DNA of 64,000 bases from Alkalibacterium sp049389645. Its GTDB lineage: Bacteria; Bacillota; Bacilli; Lactobacillales; Carnobacteriaceae_A. The stretch spans positions 2,550,555 through 2,614,554 of the forward strand of contig NZ_CP186540.1 in the NCBI RefSeq assembly GCF_049389645.1, in the 5' to 3' direction. A model generated the notes under the pieces. That model saw nothing but the letters and a program-made list of their open reading frames with translations, had not been told where the DNA came from and ran no database searches. Positions 53,722 through 61,404 of the stretch are shown here, in pieces. Positions within the stretch are counted from its first letter, which is position 1. Every line of letters begins with the position of its first letter. The position numbers were made by a program, and so were the translations under genes.

Positions 53722-54603
53722 TTGACACGATTATTTACCGGTGCAGCTGTTGCTGTCACGACCCCCTTTATAGAAGGCAAAGTGGACTATGACAGTTTCA
53801 AGCAGCATTTAACTTTCTTGAAAGAAAATAGCATCCAAGCTTTTGTGGTCAACGGTACGACGGGTGAAGGAACCACTTTGACACGTGAAGAAAAAACCAC
53901 CTTGTTATCCCTAGCGATGGAAGTGGCTGACAAGCAGATCCCAGTGATTGCCGGAACAGGTTCAAACAATACGGCAGAGGCTATCATCCTTTCTCAAGAA
54001 GCTGAAAAATTAGGCGTGGATGGGCTGCTAGTGATCACCCCCTACTACAACAAAACTAGTCAAAAAGGCCTGCTTGCTCACTTCACTGCCATTGCTGATG
54101 CGGTTTCTATCCCGATCATCTTGTATGATGTGCCTTCACGTACAGGCGTAACGATCGCACCGGAAACGCTGGAAGTCTTGGCTCAGCATCCAAACATCAT
54201 TGGTCTGAAAGATGCGACCGGTGACTTGGCACATCTAAGTCGTCTTCAACGGGTCGTAGCTGACTCGTTCTCGTTTTACAGCGGGAATGACGACTTGGCC
54301 CTACCCTTCTTCTCATTAGGCGGACACGGCCTTATATCGGTCCTGGCCAATGCTTTACCGAATGATTATCAGAACATGTATGTGGCGGCATTAAAACAGC
54401 CCAAACTAGCCGCGGACATCCACCGCAAGCTCTTTCCCTTAGTGGATGCCTTAGGCGTTGACGTTAATCCGATCCCGATCAAAGTGTTGACCAGTCACCT
54501 AGGTTATGGCGCTTATTCTTTGCGCTTACCACTCGTGCCCCTTGAAGACGCTGCTCAAAATGTTTTAACTGAGCTCTTCGATCACACCAGAAAGGATGCG
54601 TAA
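53722..54603 (+). CDS. dapA: 4-hydroxy-tetrahydrodipicolinate synthase
   Basis: This 293-residue lyase condenses pyruvate with aspartate semialdehyde. Schiff-base Lys163 lies in IGLKDATGD, with Tyr135 in ILYDVPSRTG and VNGTTGEGTTL at 43-53. The start is the TTG at 53722, with AGAAAGGA 8-9 bases upstream; the in-frame ATG at 53713 sits directly on the RBS and is rejected. Usual length for the family. Confidence 0.95.
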   Translation: MTRLFTGAAVAVTTPFIEGKVDYDSFKQHLTFLKENSIQAFVVNGTTGEGTTLTREEKTTLLSLAMEVADKQIPVIAGTGSNNTAEAIILSQEAEKLGVDGLLVITPYYNKTSQKGLLAHFTAIADAVSIPIILYDVPSRTGVTIAPETLEVLAQHPNIIGLKDATGDLAHLSRLQRVVADSFSFYSGNDDLALPFFSLGGHGLISVLANALPNDYQNMYVAALKQPKLAADIHRKLFPLVDALGVDVNPIPIKVLTSHLGYGAYSLRLPLVPLEDAAQNVLTELFDHTRKDA

Positions 54604-54604
54604 A

Positions 54605-55339
54605 ATGAAGATTTTACTGGTCGGATACGGCACGATGAACAAACGCGTAGCCACACTCGCTGAAGAGAACGGACACACCATCGTTGGAGCAGTCTCGCCA
54701 ACGGACGAAATTGATTGTCCCTATCCTCTCTTTGGGTCCGTCAATGAAGACTTACCAGAGGCAGATTGTGTGATCGATTTTTCACACCCGACATTAACCA
54801 AAGAACTGTTAAGATCTGGTCTCAACGTCCCTATGGTGATTGCGACCACCGGTGAAAAAGAGACACTGCTTGCATTGATGGACGAAAAAGCGACAGAGGT
54901 TCCCGTGTTTTTCAGCGCCAATATGAGCTACGGCGTCCACATTGTAACGCAATTGCTCGAAACCATCGCTCCGCTCATGGATGACTATGACATTGAAATG
55001 ATCGAAAAGCATCATAATCAGAAAATAGATGCCCCGAGCGGAACGTTGATCAAATTGCTCGATGCGATCACTGAAAAGGCTCGTCCAGACGCTCAGACCG
55101 TTTACGACCGCAGCCAAGTCACCGAAAAACGCGACAAAAAGGACATCGGTATTTCAACCATTCGCGGAGGCACCATTGTGGGTGAACATGAAGTGTTGTT
55201 TGCCGGTCACGATGAAGTGATTTCCATCAAACATTCAGCCCAGTCCAAAGATATCTTTGCCCGTGGTGCTTTGAAAGCAGCTGAAAAGTTAATAACCAAA
55301 GAAACCGGCTTTTATACGTATACTAACTTAGGAGTGTGA
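54605..55339 (+). CDS. dapB: 4-hydroxy-tetrahydrodipicolinate reductase
   Basis: This 244-residue NAD(P)H enzyme reduces the DapA product. The N-terminal LLVGYGTMNKRV nucleotide motif and the catalytic EKHHNQKIDAPSGT (His136, His137, Lys140) are intact. ATG at 54605 is preferred over the ATG 9 bases earlier because AAAGG then has proper spacing. It begins 1 base after the dapA stop and ends 3 bases before dapH. Confidence 0.95.
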   Translation: MKILLVGYGTMNKRVATLAEENGHTIVGAVSPTDEIDCPYPLFGSVNEDLPEADCVIDFSHPTLTKELLRSGLNVPMVIATTGEKETLLALMDEKATEVPVFFSANMSYGVHIVTQLLETIAPLMDDYDIEMIEKHHNQKIDAPSGTLIKLLDAITEKARPDAQTVYDRSQVTEKRDKKDIGISTIRGGTIVGEHEVLFAGHDEVISIKHSAQSKDIFARGALKAAEKLITKETGFYTYTNLGV

Positions 55340-55342
55340 CCT

Positions 55343-56056
55343 GTGAAAGACTTTAATCCAGAAGAAATCATCCAATATATCAGCGAATCAGAAAAATCTA
55401 CGCCAATAAAAATTTATGTCAATACCGAGCTTAAACGAGACGATTTCCCCGAGTCTTTTAAAGTTTTTGGTTCAGATGGAAGCTTCACCCTGTTTGCAGA
55501 CTTGAGAGACTGGCAGCCTTTCTTTGCAGACAACGAAGAAGCTATGAGTGAATTGGTCATCGAACAAGACCGACGCCACTCTGCCATCCCGCTTTTAGAC
55601 CTTTCTCAAGTGGATGCCCGTATCGAACCAGGCTCATTCATTCGGGATCATGTAACCATAGGTAAAAATGCTGTTGTGATGATGGGTGCGGTGATTAATA
55701 TCGGAGCTGTCATTGGTGAAGGAACAATGATCGACATGGGCGCGGTTCTGGGTGGTCGCGCCATTACCGGTAAAAATGTTCACGTCGGTGCTGGAGCAAT
55801 ACTTTCAGGTGTCATAGAACCTGCCAATGCCAAACCTGTCGTAATTGAAGATAATGTTTTGATCGGGGCGAACGCCGTAATACTTGAAGGCATAACGGTC
55901 GGCAAAGGTTCCGTCGTTGCGGCCGGGGCTATCGTAACTGAAGATGTCCCGCAAGATACCGTTGTCGCTGGTGTTCCTGCCAGAAAAATAAAAAACACGT
56001 CTGATGTGGCTTCAGAAAAAATAGCCATCATTTCTGCTTTAAGAGAACTTAAATAA
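55343..56056 (+). CDS. dapH: tetrahydrodipicolinate N-acetyltransferase
   Basis: This 237-residue enzyme transfers acetyl from acetyl-CoA to tetrahydrodipicolinate, marking the acetylase branch of diaminopimelate synthesis. The C-terminal half is a left-handed beta-helix of hexapeptide repeats (IGKNAVVMMGAVINIGAVIGEGTMIDMGAVLGG...). Start is GTG at 55343 after GGAGTG. The name dapD is also used for this gene in staphylococci. Confidence 0.94.
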   Translation: MKDFNPEEIIQYISESEKSTPIKIYVNTELKRDDFPESFKVFGSDGSFTLFADLRDWQPFFADNEEAMSELVIEQDRRHSAIPLLDLSQVDARIEPGSFIRDHVTIGKNAVVMMGAVINIGAVIGEGTMIDMGAVLGGRAITGKNVHVGAGAILSGVIEPANAKPVVIEDNVLIGANAVILEGITVGKGSVVAAGAIVTEDVPQDTVVAGVPARKIKNTSDVASEKIAIISALRELK

Positions 56057-56096
56057 AAGCAAATTCAATCGATACTATCATATACAGGAGGAAAGT

Positions 56097-57257
56097 ATGT
56101 CCCGCTTACTCGAAACAGTGACGACTCATCGTAGACAGTTACATCAGATACCCGAACTTTCATTTAATGAATATAAAACGACAGAGTATATCAGAACGAC
56201 ACTAGACTCGCTTTCGATACCCTACTTTACGCCTATGGATACGGCTACCATTGTTTATTTTGAAGGCTCTTCTGGCTCAAAAGAAACAGTCGGCTTTCGT
56301 GCAGACATTGATGCTCTGCCCATTCAGGAAGAAACGGGTGTCACGTTTGAATCGCAGCATCCAGGCGTCATGCACGCCTGCGGACATGATGGTCATGCGT
56401 CCATCATGCTGACGTTTGCTGAATGGTGTAAAGAGCAACAGGACAAGGGGTTGCTCGAGAAAAACATGCTGCTCATATTCCAGCCTTCTGAGGAATCAAA
56501 TGCTGGAGCTGACGCTCTCATTCGGGCTTTTCCTTTTGAAGATTATCAGATCAACGGAATTTACGGCCTTCATTTAGGTCCTGACGTGCCTGAACACACA
56601 TTAGCGACCAGACAAGGCTTTTTAATGGCGAGTGCAACAGAATACCGCATAACCGTCAGAGGTCTTTCTGCCCATGTGGCTCAAAAAGAAAAAGGATTCA
56701 GTGCCCTAGGAGCTGTCGTCAATATTGCGACGCAACTTTCTCAGGTTCAGCAATACTTTTTAAACGGCTTGCATCAGAATATTTTGCATATTGGCCAACT
56801 CCATGCAGGTGAAGCGATCAATACAGTTGCGTCGGACGGACACATACAAGGAACCATCCGCACCTATTTTCCCGATGATCTGAAACACATTCAGGAAAAA
56901 ATGGAAACCATCGTGACCAGTACAGACGCCCTGCATCACACGGTAACTTCTCTGGACTTTGCTAAAGGATACCCGGCCGTATACAATGACACAGCCTTGA
57001 TAGAGACTGTAAAAACAAGTGTCGATCATGCCGGCTTGAACCTCCAACTACTTGATGTTCCTTATCTTTTCGGCGAAGATTTTTCCTTCTATCAATCAGT
57101 GGCTAAAACTAATTTTGCCTTTTTAGGTATCCGTAACGAAGAAAAAGGCTATATCCATGGTCTACACACTTCCCTGTTCAATTTTGACGAAGCCATCTTG
57201 CTCAACGGCGTAAAGTATTTCCAATCCATTGCCCATACGTTAGGTGTGATCAAATGA
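56097..57257 (+). CDS. dapL: N-acetyldiaminopimelate deacetylase (M20 family)
   Basis: This 386-residue metallo-amidohydrolase removes acetyl from N-acetyl-LL-diaminopimelate. It opens HRRQLHQIPELSFNEYKTTEYI and has VGFRADIDALPIQEETGV, HACGHDGHASIML (metal ligands), FQPSEESNAGA and HGLHTSLFNFDEA. Placement after dapH supports this specificity over general hippurate or amino-acid acylases of the same family. AGGAGGAA precedes the ATG. It overlaps the next gene by 4 bases (ATGA). Confidence 0.9.
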   Translation: MSRLLETVTTHRRQLHQIPELSFNEYKTTEYIRTTLDSLSIPYFTPMDTATIVYFEGSSGSKETVGFRADIDALPIQEETGVTFESQHPGVMHACGHDGHASIMLTFAEWCKEQQDKGLLEKNMLLIFQPSEESNAGADALIRAFPFEDYQINGIYGLHLGPDVPEHTLATRQGFLMASATEYRITVRGLSAHVAQKEKGFSALGAVVNIATQLSQVQQYFLNGLHQNILHIGQLHAGEAINTVASDGHIQGTIRTYFPDDLKHIQEKMETIVTSTDALHHTVTSLDFAKGYPAVYNDTALIETVKTSVDHAGLNLQLLDVPYLFGEDFSFYQSVAKTNFAFLGIRNEEKGYIHGLHTSLFNFDEAILLNGVKYFQSIAHTLGVIK

Positions 57258-58306
57258 CTGCACGATTAACACTCAATGAAAAACGACTGGTCAGACAAGC
57301 TCGTTTAATTCAATCAAAAACCGATACCATCGCAGTGGTAAAAAATGACGGGTATAATCACGGTCTTGAACGGGTGTACCGGACCTTTTACGAAGGTGGT
57401 ATTCGCGCTTTTTCGACGACCGTCTTGTCTGAAGCGATCCAACTGAGAAAATGGAACAGTGACATCTTTATTTTACTGCTGGATCCAAGTACAGAATTTC
57501 AGCTCATAAAAGAATACGATATCACTTTGACCGTCTCGTCCTACGCCTACTATGAGAAATATAAAGACGAGTTAAAAGGGCTAACGATTCAACTGGTTTT
57601 TCGAAATGACCTTAACCGATTGGGCTTTGATCGCATCGCTGATATGAAGCACATATTGGATGATAAGGATCTGAACGTTAACGGCATCTGGACACATTTT
57701 GCTTCTGCGGATGACTTTGGTGTTGACAGATATCAAAAGGAAAAAGAAAAATGGCAAACAGTTATAAAAGGACTGCATGCGTATCTTCCCGGTCTGAAGT
57801 ACATTCACGCGCAGAACAGCGCTTCGTTTTTAAGGGATGGCCCGCTCCCTCATCATACACATATAAGAGGAGGCGTTATTTTGTATGGCGCTCGTCCCTA
57901 TTATGAAGGCTTGGATGTCTCTCTCGCTGAACAAGTAGTCAGTATCGAAGCCAATGTCATTGAATTGACCTCGGTCGAGGGCGGACAAACGATTGGGTAT
58001 TCCGCAGATTACCAACTTGAAAAAGATGCAAAGATTGCCGTATGTGATATCGGCTATGGTAACGGTCTGTTGAAAGCACGGAAAAATTTCCCTGTATTAA
58101 TAAACCGAAAAGCCTACCCGATCCGCTCGATAATGATGAGTCATATATTGATAGAGGTAGACGACGACGTTGCAATTGGTGACTCTGTCATCCTTTATAA
58201 TGATGAATTGCGTTTCGATTGGTTCGCCAGTCAAGGTATCGGCCCTTTTTCTCAACAAATGGCAAGCCTGAACAAACAGACCTTTGAGTTATCCATAATC
58301 AAATAG
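57254..58306 (+). CDS. alanine-racemase-family PLP enzyme in the lysine operon
   Basis: This 350-residue fold-type III PLP enzyme has the Schiff-base Lys30 in AVVKNDGYNHG, the RNDLNRLGF and IRGGVILYG motifs, and GYGNG near the C-terminal domain. It resembles Alr2, which follows hipO/dapL in the staphylococcal lysC-asd-dapABD-hipO-alr2-lysA operon. Its reaction here is open: alanine racemisation, or racemisation of a diaminopimelate intermediate, would both fit the position. The usual dedicated alr is expected elsewhere. It overlaps dapL by 4 bases and ends the operon; lysA is not next to it. Confidence 0.85.
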   Translation: MTARLTLNEKRLVRQARLIQSKTDTIAVVKNDGYNHGLERVYRTFYEGGIRAFSTTVLSEAIQLRKWNSDIFILLLDPSTEFQLIKEYDITLTVSSYAYYEKYKDELKGLTIQLVFRNDLNRLGFDRIADMKHILDDKDLNVNGIWTHFASADDFGVDRYQKEKEKWQTVIKGLHAYLPGLKYIHAQNSASFLRDGPLPHHTHIRGGVILYGARPYYEGLDVSLAEQVVSIEANVIELTSVEGGQTIGYSADYQLEKDAKIAVCDIGYGNGLLKARKNFPVLINRKAYPIRSIMMSHILIEVDDDVAIGDSVILYNDELRFDWFASQGIGPFSQQMASLNKQTFELSIIK

Positions 58307-58310
58307 CCTC

Positions 58311-58349
58311 AGACAGAAGAGACATTCTTAATTCTTCTGTCTTTTTTTT
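58311..58349 (+). terminator. Rho-independent terminator of the lysine operon
   Basis: AGACAGAAGA / TCTTCTGTCT stem, 12-nt loop, eight T, five bases past the racemase stop. Confidence 0.92.
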
Positions 58350-58525
58350 GACTGATTTTTGACAAGGATATACTGATATATGAAGAGACAACAAAAGTTT
58401 GTGAAAATCATTTCATATCCCCATCGTTTTGTGCTAAACTGGACTAAATAAATAAATCGGTTACAATGATTTAAATAGTACATAATTTCTTGAATTTGTG
58501 AAATAAATTGAAAGGAGTGGCCACG

Positions 58526-59500
58526 TTGGTTCTCACAAGCAGTTTCATGATCTTTGCTTTCTTTTCTTCTTACCTTTTTTATTCAATGATATACGGTAAC
58601 ATTGCTCATTTGAGTATTGTTTCACTCGTTATGCTGGCCATTTCGGGTTTATTCTTCGTCAAACAATTAAGAACCGAATGGGGTTGTATAAAGTGTCAAT
58701 TAAAACAACCCGTTAAATTAAGTCGACCAAAAAACTTAAACATTTTATTGGCGCTAGTCGGGGGAGCTTACATCACATTCATATTGAATCATCAATTGGG
58801 TTTGGGTGGTGTCCTCGCTTCAAGTGTTATCGGTTTGAGTGGCGCCTATCTTTTCAAAAATTATGCAGCCGCTATTTACTGCGGTTCATTTGTCGGGATG
58901 GCTTGCAACTTGATTTTCTCAAATCCCTTTTCCTTCATGTTAGCCAGTCTCATTGCAGGCATTCTGTTCATTCTGTCCGAACAATTATTTAAGGGCTATG
59001 GCGGAAAATTAGGTTTTATAGCTTTTTGTGGCACCTTTCTTTCTGCTCTGGTTTTCAGGTCACCCTTTAGGACGTTGGATCCACTCTCAACTAATTTATA
59101 CCTACCCTTATTTTTAATCATTATCTTTGCTGGAATGGCGACCTATCTGTTGCAGGACATGTTTTTATTGGATGCGGTGACAGCTTCTGCTTTAGTTGGC
59201 CTGACCATAGCTATACTATCTCCACAAAACAGTCACATCATTGTTGTTGCTGCTTTTTGCGCAACATTTACAGGTATGGTATCCAAAGAAAGAGCGAAAA
59301 CCTATACCGAGATGTTTTTCTTAACCATTTTGACCGGCATCTTATTTATCGCTGTCGCCTCTCTTTTTGATGGTTCTGGAGGAAAATTGGGAGCAACGGC
59401 GTTTTTGGCCACCGTTTCTGGTAGAAGCATGTTGAATACACTCTTTTGGTTGAAACACACCTATATCAAAACTAAGAAGCAATCGGTAAAAATTTTATAG
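58526..59500 (+). CDS. hypothetical polytopic membrane protein with internal duplication
   Basis: This 324-residue protein has about nine to ten hydrophobic helices. A glycine motif recurs: LGLGGVLASSVIG, GYGGKLGFIAFCGTFLS and GSGGKLGATAFLATVSG, pointing to internally repeated halves as in many transporters. Two cysteines (WGCIKCQLKQP) form a CxxC in a cytosolic loop. The family is not recognised. Start is the TTG at 58526 because AAAGGAG lies 8 bases before it; the TTG at 58508 lies upstream of the RBS. Confidence 0.7.
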   Translation: MVLTSSFMIFAFFSSYLFYSMIYGNIAHLSIVSLVMLAISGLFFVKQLRTEWGCIKCQLKQPVKLSRPKNLNILLALVGGAYITFILNHQLGLGGVLASSVIGLSGAYLFKNYAAAIYCGSFVGMACNLIFSNPFSFMLASLIAGILFILSEQLFKGYGGKLGFIAFCGTFLSALVFRSPFRTLDPLSTNLYLPLFLIIIFAGMATYLLQDMFLLDAVTASALVGLTIAILSPQNSHIIVVAAFCATFTGMVSKERAKTYTEMFFLTILTGILFIAVASLFDGSGGKLGATAFLATVSGRSMLNTLFWLKHTYIKTKKQSVKIL

Positions 59501-59501
59501 C

Positions 59502-59543
59502 AAAAAAAAAAAGGAATCCTCTTAAATGAGGATTCCTTTTTTT
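59502..59543. terminator. bidirectional Rho-independent terminator
   Basis: AAAAAAGGAATCCTC / GAGGATTCCTTTTTT with a 6-nt loop, between the converging membrane protein gene and ppaC. A- and T-tracts suit both directions. Confidence 0.95.
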
Positions 59544-59553
59544 GAATCGATAA

Positions 59554-60486
59554 TTAACTAAATTGCTCAGTTAGTTGTGGAACGACTTGTTTTTTCCTAG
59601 AAACCACACCTTCAAGGTATAAGGTATCATCTTTCATTTCTTTGTTAAATGCTTCTGCTACCTGTGCTTTTTCTTCGCCGTAAACAAGCGCGACAGAATC
59701 ACTTTCCAGTACATTTGTCGTCACGAGTATAAATAAATCAAGCTTATTGCTTTCGCTTTGTGCTGCCATTTCGTCCAGTAATTCTTGTTTACGTTCCAAT
59801 ATTTCATCCACGTCTACAACGTTTACTTGGCCGATACGAACAGTCAAATCACCCATCGGAAAGTTTTTAGCATCATCATTCAGAATTTGATCTGCGTTTT
59901 TACTTGATGTATCCGCGCCGGCCTTAAGCAAGTCTTTACCATAAGCCTCTATGTCGATATCCGCAATTTCAGCTAATTCTTTTGCGGCTTTTTCGTCTTC
60001 TGCTGTACATGTTGGAGATTTGAATAACAACGTATCAGATATGATCGCTGAAAGCATCAAACCCGCAATATGTTTAGGCACTTCTACATTATTTTCTTTG
60101 TATAATTTCAAAATAATCGTATTCGTACACCCAACAGGTTCGGCACGGTAATAAAGCGGGTTCGCTGTTTGGAAGTTTGCAATGCGATGATGATCAACGA
60201 CTGCCAGTACTTTCACTTTGTCAATATCCGAAACACTTTGCTGCGCTTCATTATGGTCGACCAGCATCACTTCCGGCGTTTCATCTGCAGCTGTAGTGAT
60301 GACTCGTGGGGCTTCAACTTCAAAATAATCTAGAGCATATTGCGTTTCGGCTGTCGTTTTTCCCAAAGCAACAGGCTCTGTCTCTTTGCCTAATTCATTT
60401 TGCAGATGCGAAAAGGTAATCGCTGATGTGATGGCATCCGTGTCAGGACTTTGATGTCCAAATATAAGTATTTTACTCACTGTCAT
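59554..60486 (-). CDS. ppaC: manganese-dependent inorganic pyrophosphatase
   Basis: This 310-residue family II (DHH) pyrophosphatase hydrolyses pyrophosphate from biosynthesis. Metal and phosphate motifs are FGHQSPDTDAI (9-19), LVDHNEAQQS, VVDHHRI and, near the C-terminus, SRKKQVVPQL with the Arg-Lys substrate residues. RBS GGAGAATG precedes the ATG. It is monocistronic between two terminators. Confidence 0.95.
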   Translation of the reverse strand: MTVSKILIFGHQSPDTDAITSAITFSHLQNELGKETEPVALGKTTAETQYALDYFEVEAPRVITTAADETPEVMLVDHNEAQQSVSDIDKVKVLAVVDHHRIANFQTANPLYYRAEPVGCTNTIILKLYKENNVEVPKHIAGLMLSAIISDTLLFKSPTCTAEDEKAAKELAEIADIDIEAYGKDLLKAGADTSSKNADQILNDDAKNFPMGDLTVRIGQVNVVDVDEILERKQELLDEMAAQSESNKLDLFILVTTNVLESDSVALVYGEEKAQVAEAFNKEMKDDTLYLEGVVSRKKQVVPQLTEQFS

Positions 60487-60550
60487 TCTCCTTTTATTTT
60501 AAATTCTCTTCTTATAGAATAGCGTAAAAAGTCATTAATTTCAATAAACG

Positions 60551-60613
60551 AAAAACTATGTTGACGTTAATCCAGTGAGGCTTTCACTGAATTGGACGAT
60601 CAACATAGTTTTA
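60551..60613 (-). terminator. long hairpin terminator of pflA
   Basis: AAAACTATGTTGA..CCAGTGA / TCACTGA..TCAACATAGTTTT, an interrupted stem of about 24 pairs, directly past the pflA stop on the minus strand. Confidence 0.85.
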
Positions 60614-60615
60614 GT

Positions 60616-61368
60616 TTACTGCGTTTGATATTTACTTGTTTTTAATATACGGTTTGCATTTTCAACGCGCTCCGCTGTAGGTGGCTGAACGCCTTCCAGT
60701 TTATAAGGAATACCAAGTTCTTTATACTTATAAACGCCCAGTTGGTGATAAGGTAAAACCTCTACTTTTATCACGTTATCCAGTTGTTCAATGAAATCAC
60801 TCAAACGTTCTAAATGTTCATCGTAATCAGAACGGCCTGGAACTAAAACGTGTCTCAACCACATGGGAATGCCGATTTTAGACAAATAGTTAGCCATATC
60901 TAAAATACTCTTATTGGAATGCATCGTATATTTCTTATGGATCTGATCATCAATGTGTTTGATATCCATCAACACCAAATCAGTATATTTCATTAATTCT
61001 TCAAAGCGACCAAAGAATGGCTCGTCATAAGTGAATGGCTGTCCACACGTGTCTAGTGAAACGTTGACGCCTTCCGCTTTAGCTAATTTAAAGAATTCAA
61101 TTAGAAAGTCGATATGAATAAGCGGTTCACCACCACTAACGGTGATGCCTCCCTCTTCTCCCCAATAGCTTTTGTATTTCAAAGCTTTGTCAAGGAGTTC
61201 TTGAGGTGTGAAAGGTGTTCCGCCACCCATATTCCACGTGTCAGGGTTATGACAGAACTCACAACGCATACGACATCCCTGCATAAACACTACGAAGCGA
61301 ATTCCTGGTCCATCCAAAGAACCGAAGCTTTCTGTTGAGTGCACATATCCTATTGGTGATTCTGTCAT
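60616..61368 (-). CDS. pflA: pyruvate formate-lyase activating enzyme
   Basis: This 250-residue radical SAM enzyme creates the glycyl radical on PflB. The [4Fe-4S] motif CX3CX2C is CRMRCEFC (Cys32, Cys36, Cys39), followed by NPDTWN, GGITVSGGEPLIH and DTCGQP. It lies 36 bases downstream of pflB on the same strand, so it is probably co-transcribed. GGGGAAG is the RBS. Confidence 0.96.
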   Translation of the reverse strand: MTESPIGYVHSTESFGSLDGPGIRFVVFMQGCRMRCEFCHNPDTWNMGGGTPFTPQELLDKALKYKSYWGEEGGITVSGGEPLIHIDFLIEFFKLAKAEGVNVSLDTCGQPFTYDEPFFGRFEELMKYTDLVLMDIKHIDDQIHKKYTMHSNKSILDMANYLSKIGIPMWLRHVLVPGRSDYDEHLERLSDFIEQLDNVIKVEVLPYHQLGVYKYKELGIPYKLEGVQPPTAERVENANRILKTSKYQTQ

Positions 61369-61404
61369 CTATACTTCCCCCTACGAATAATTAAACTTTT
61401 TTAC

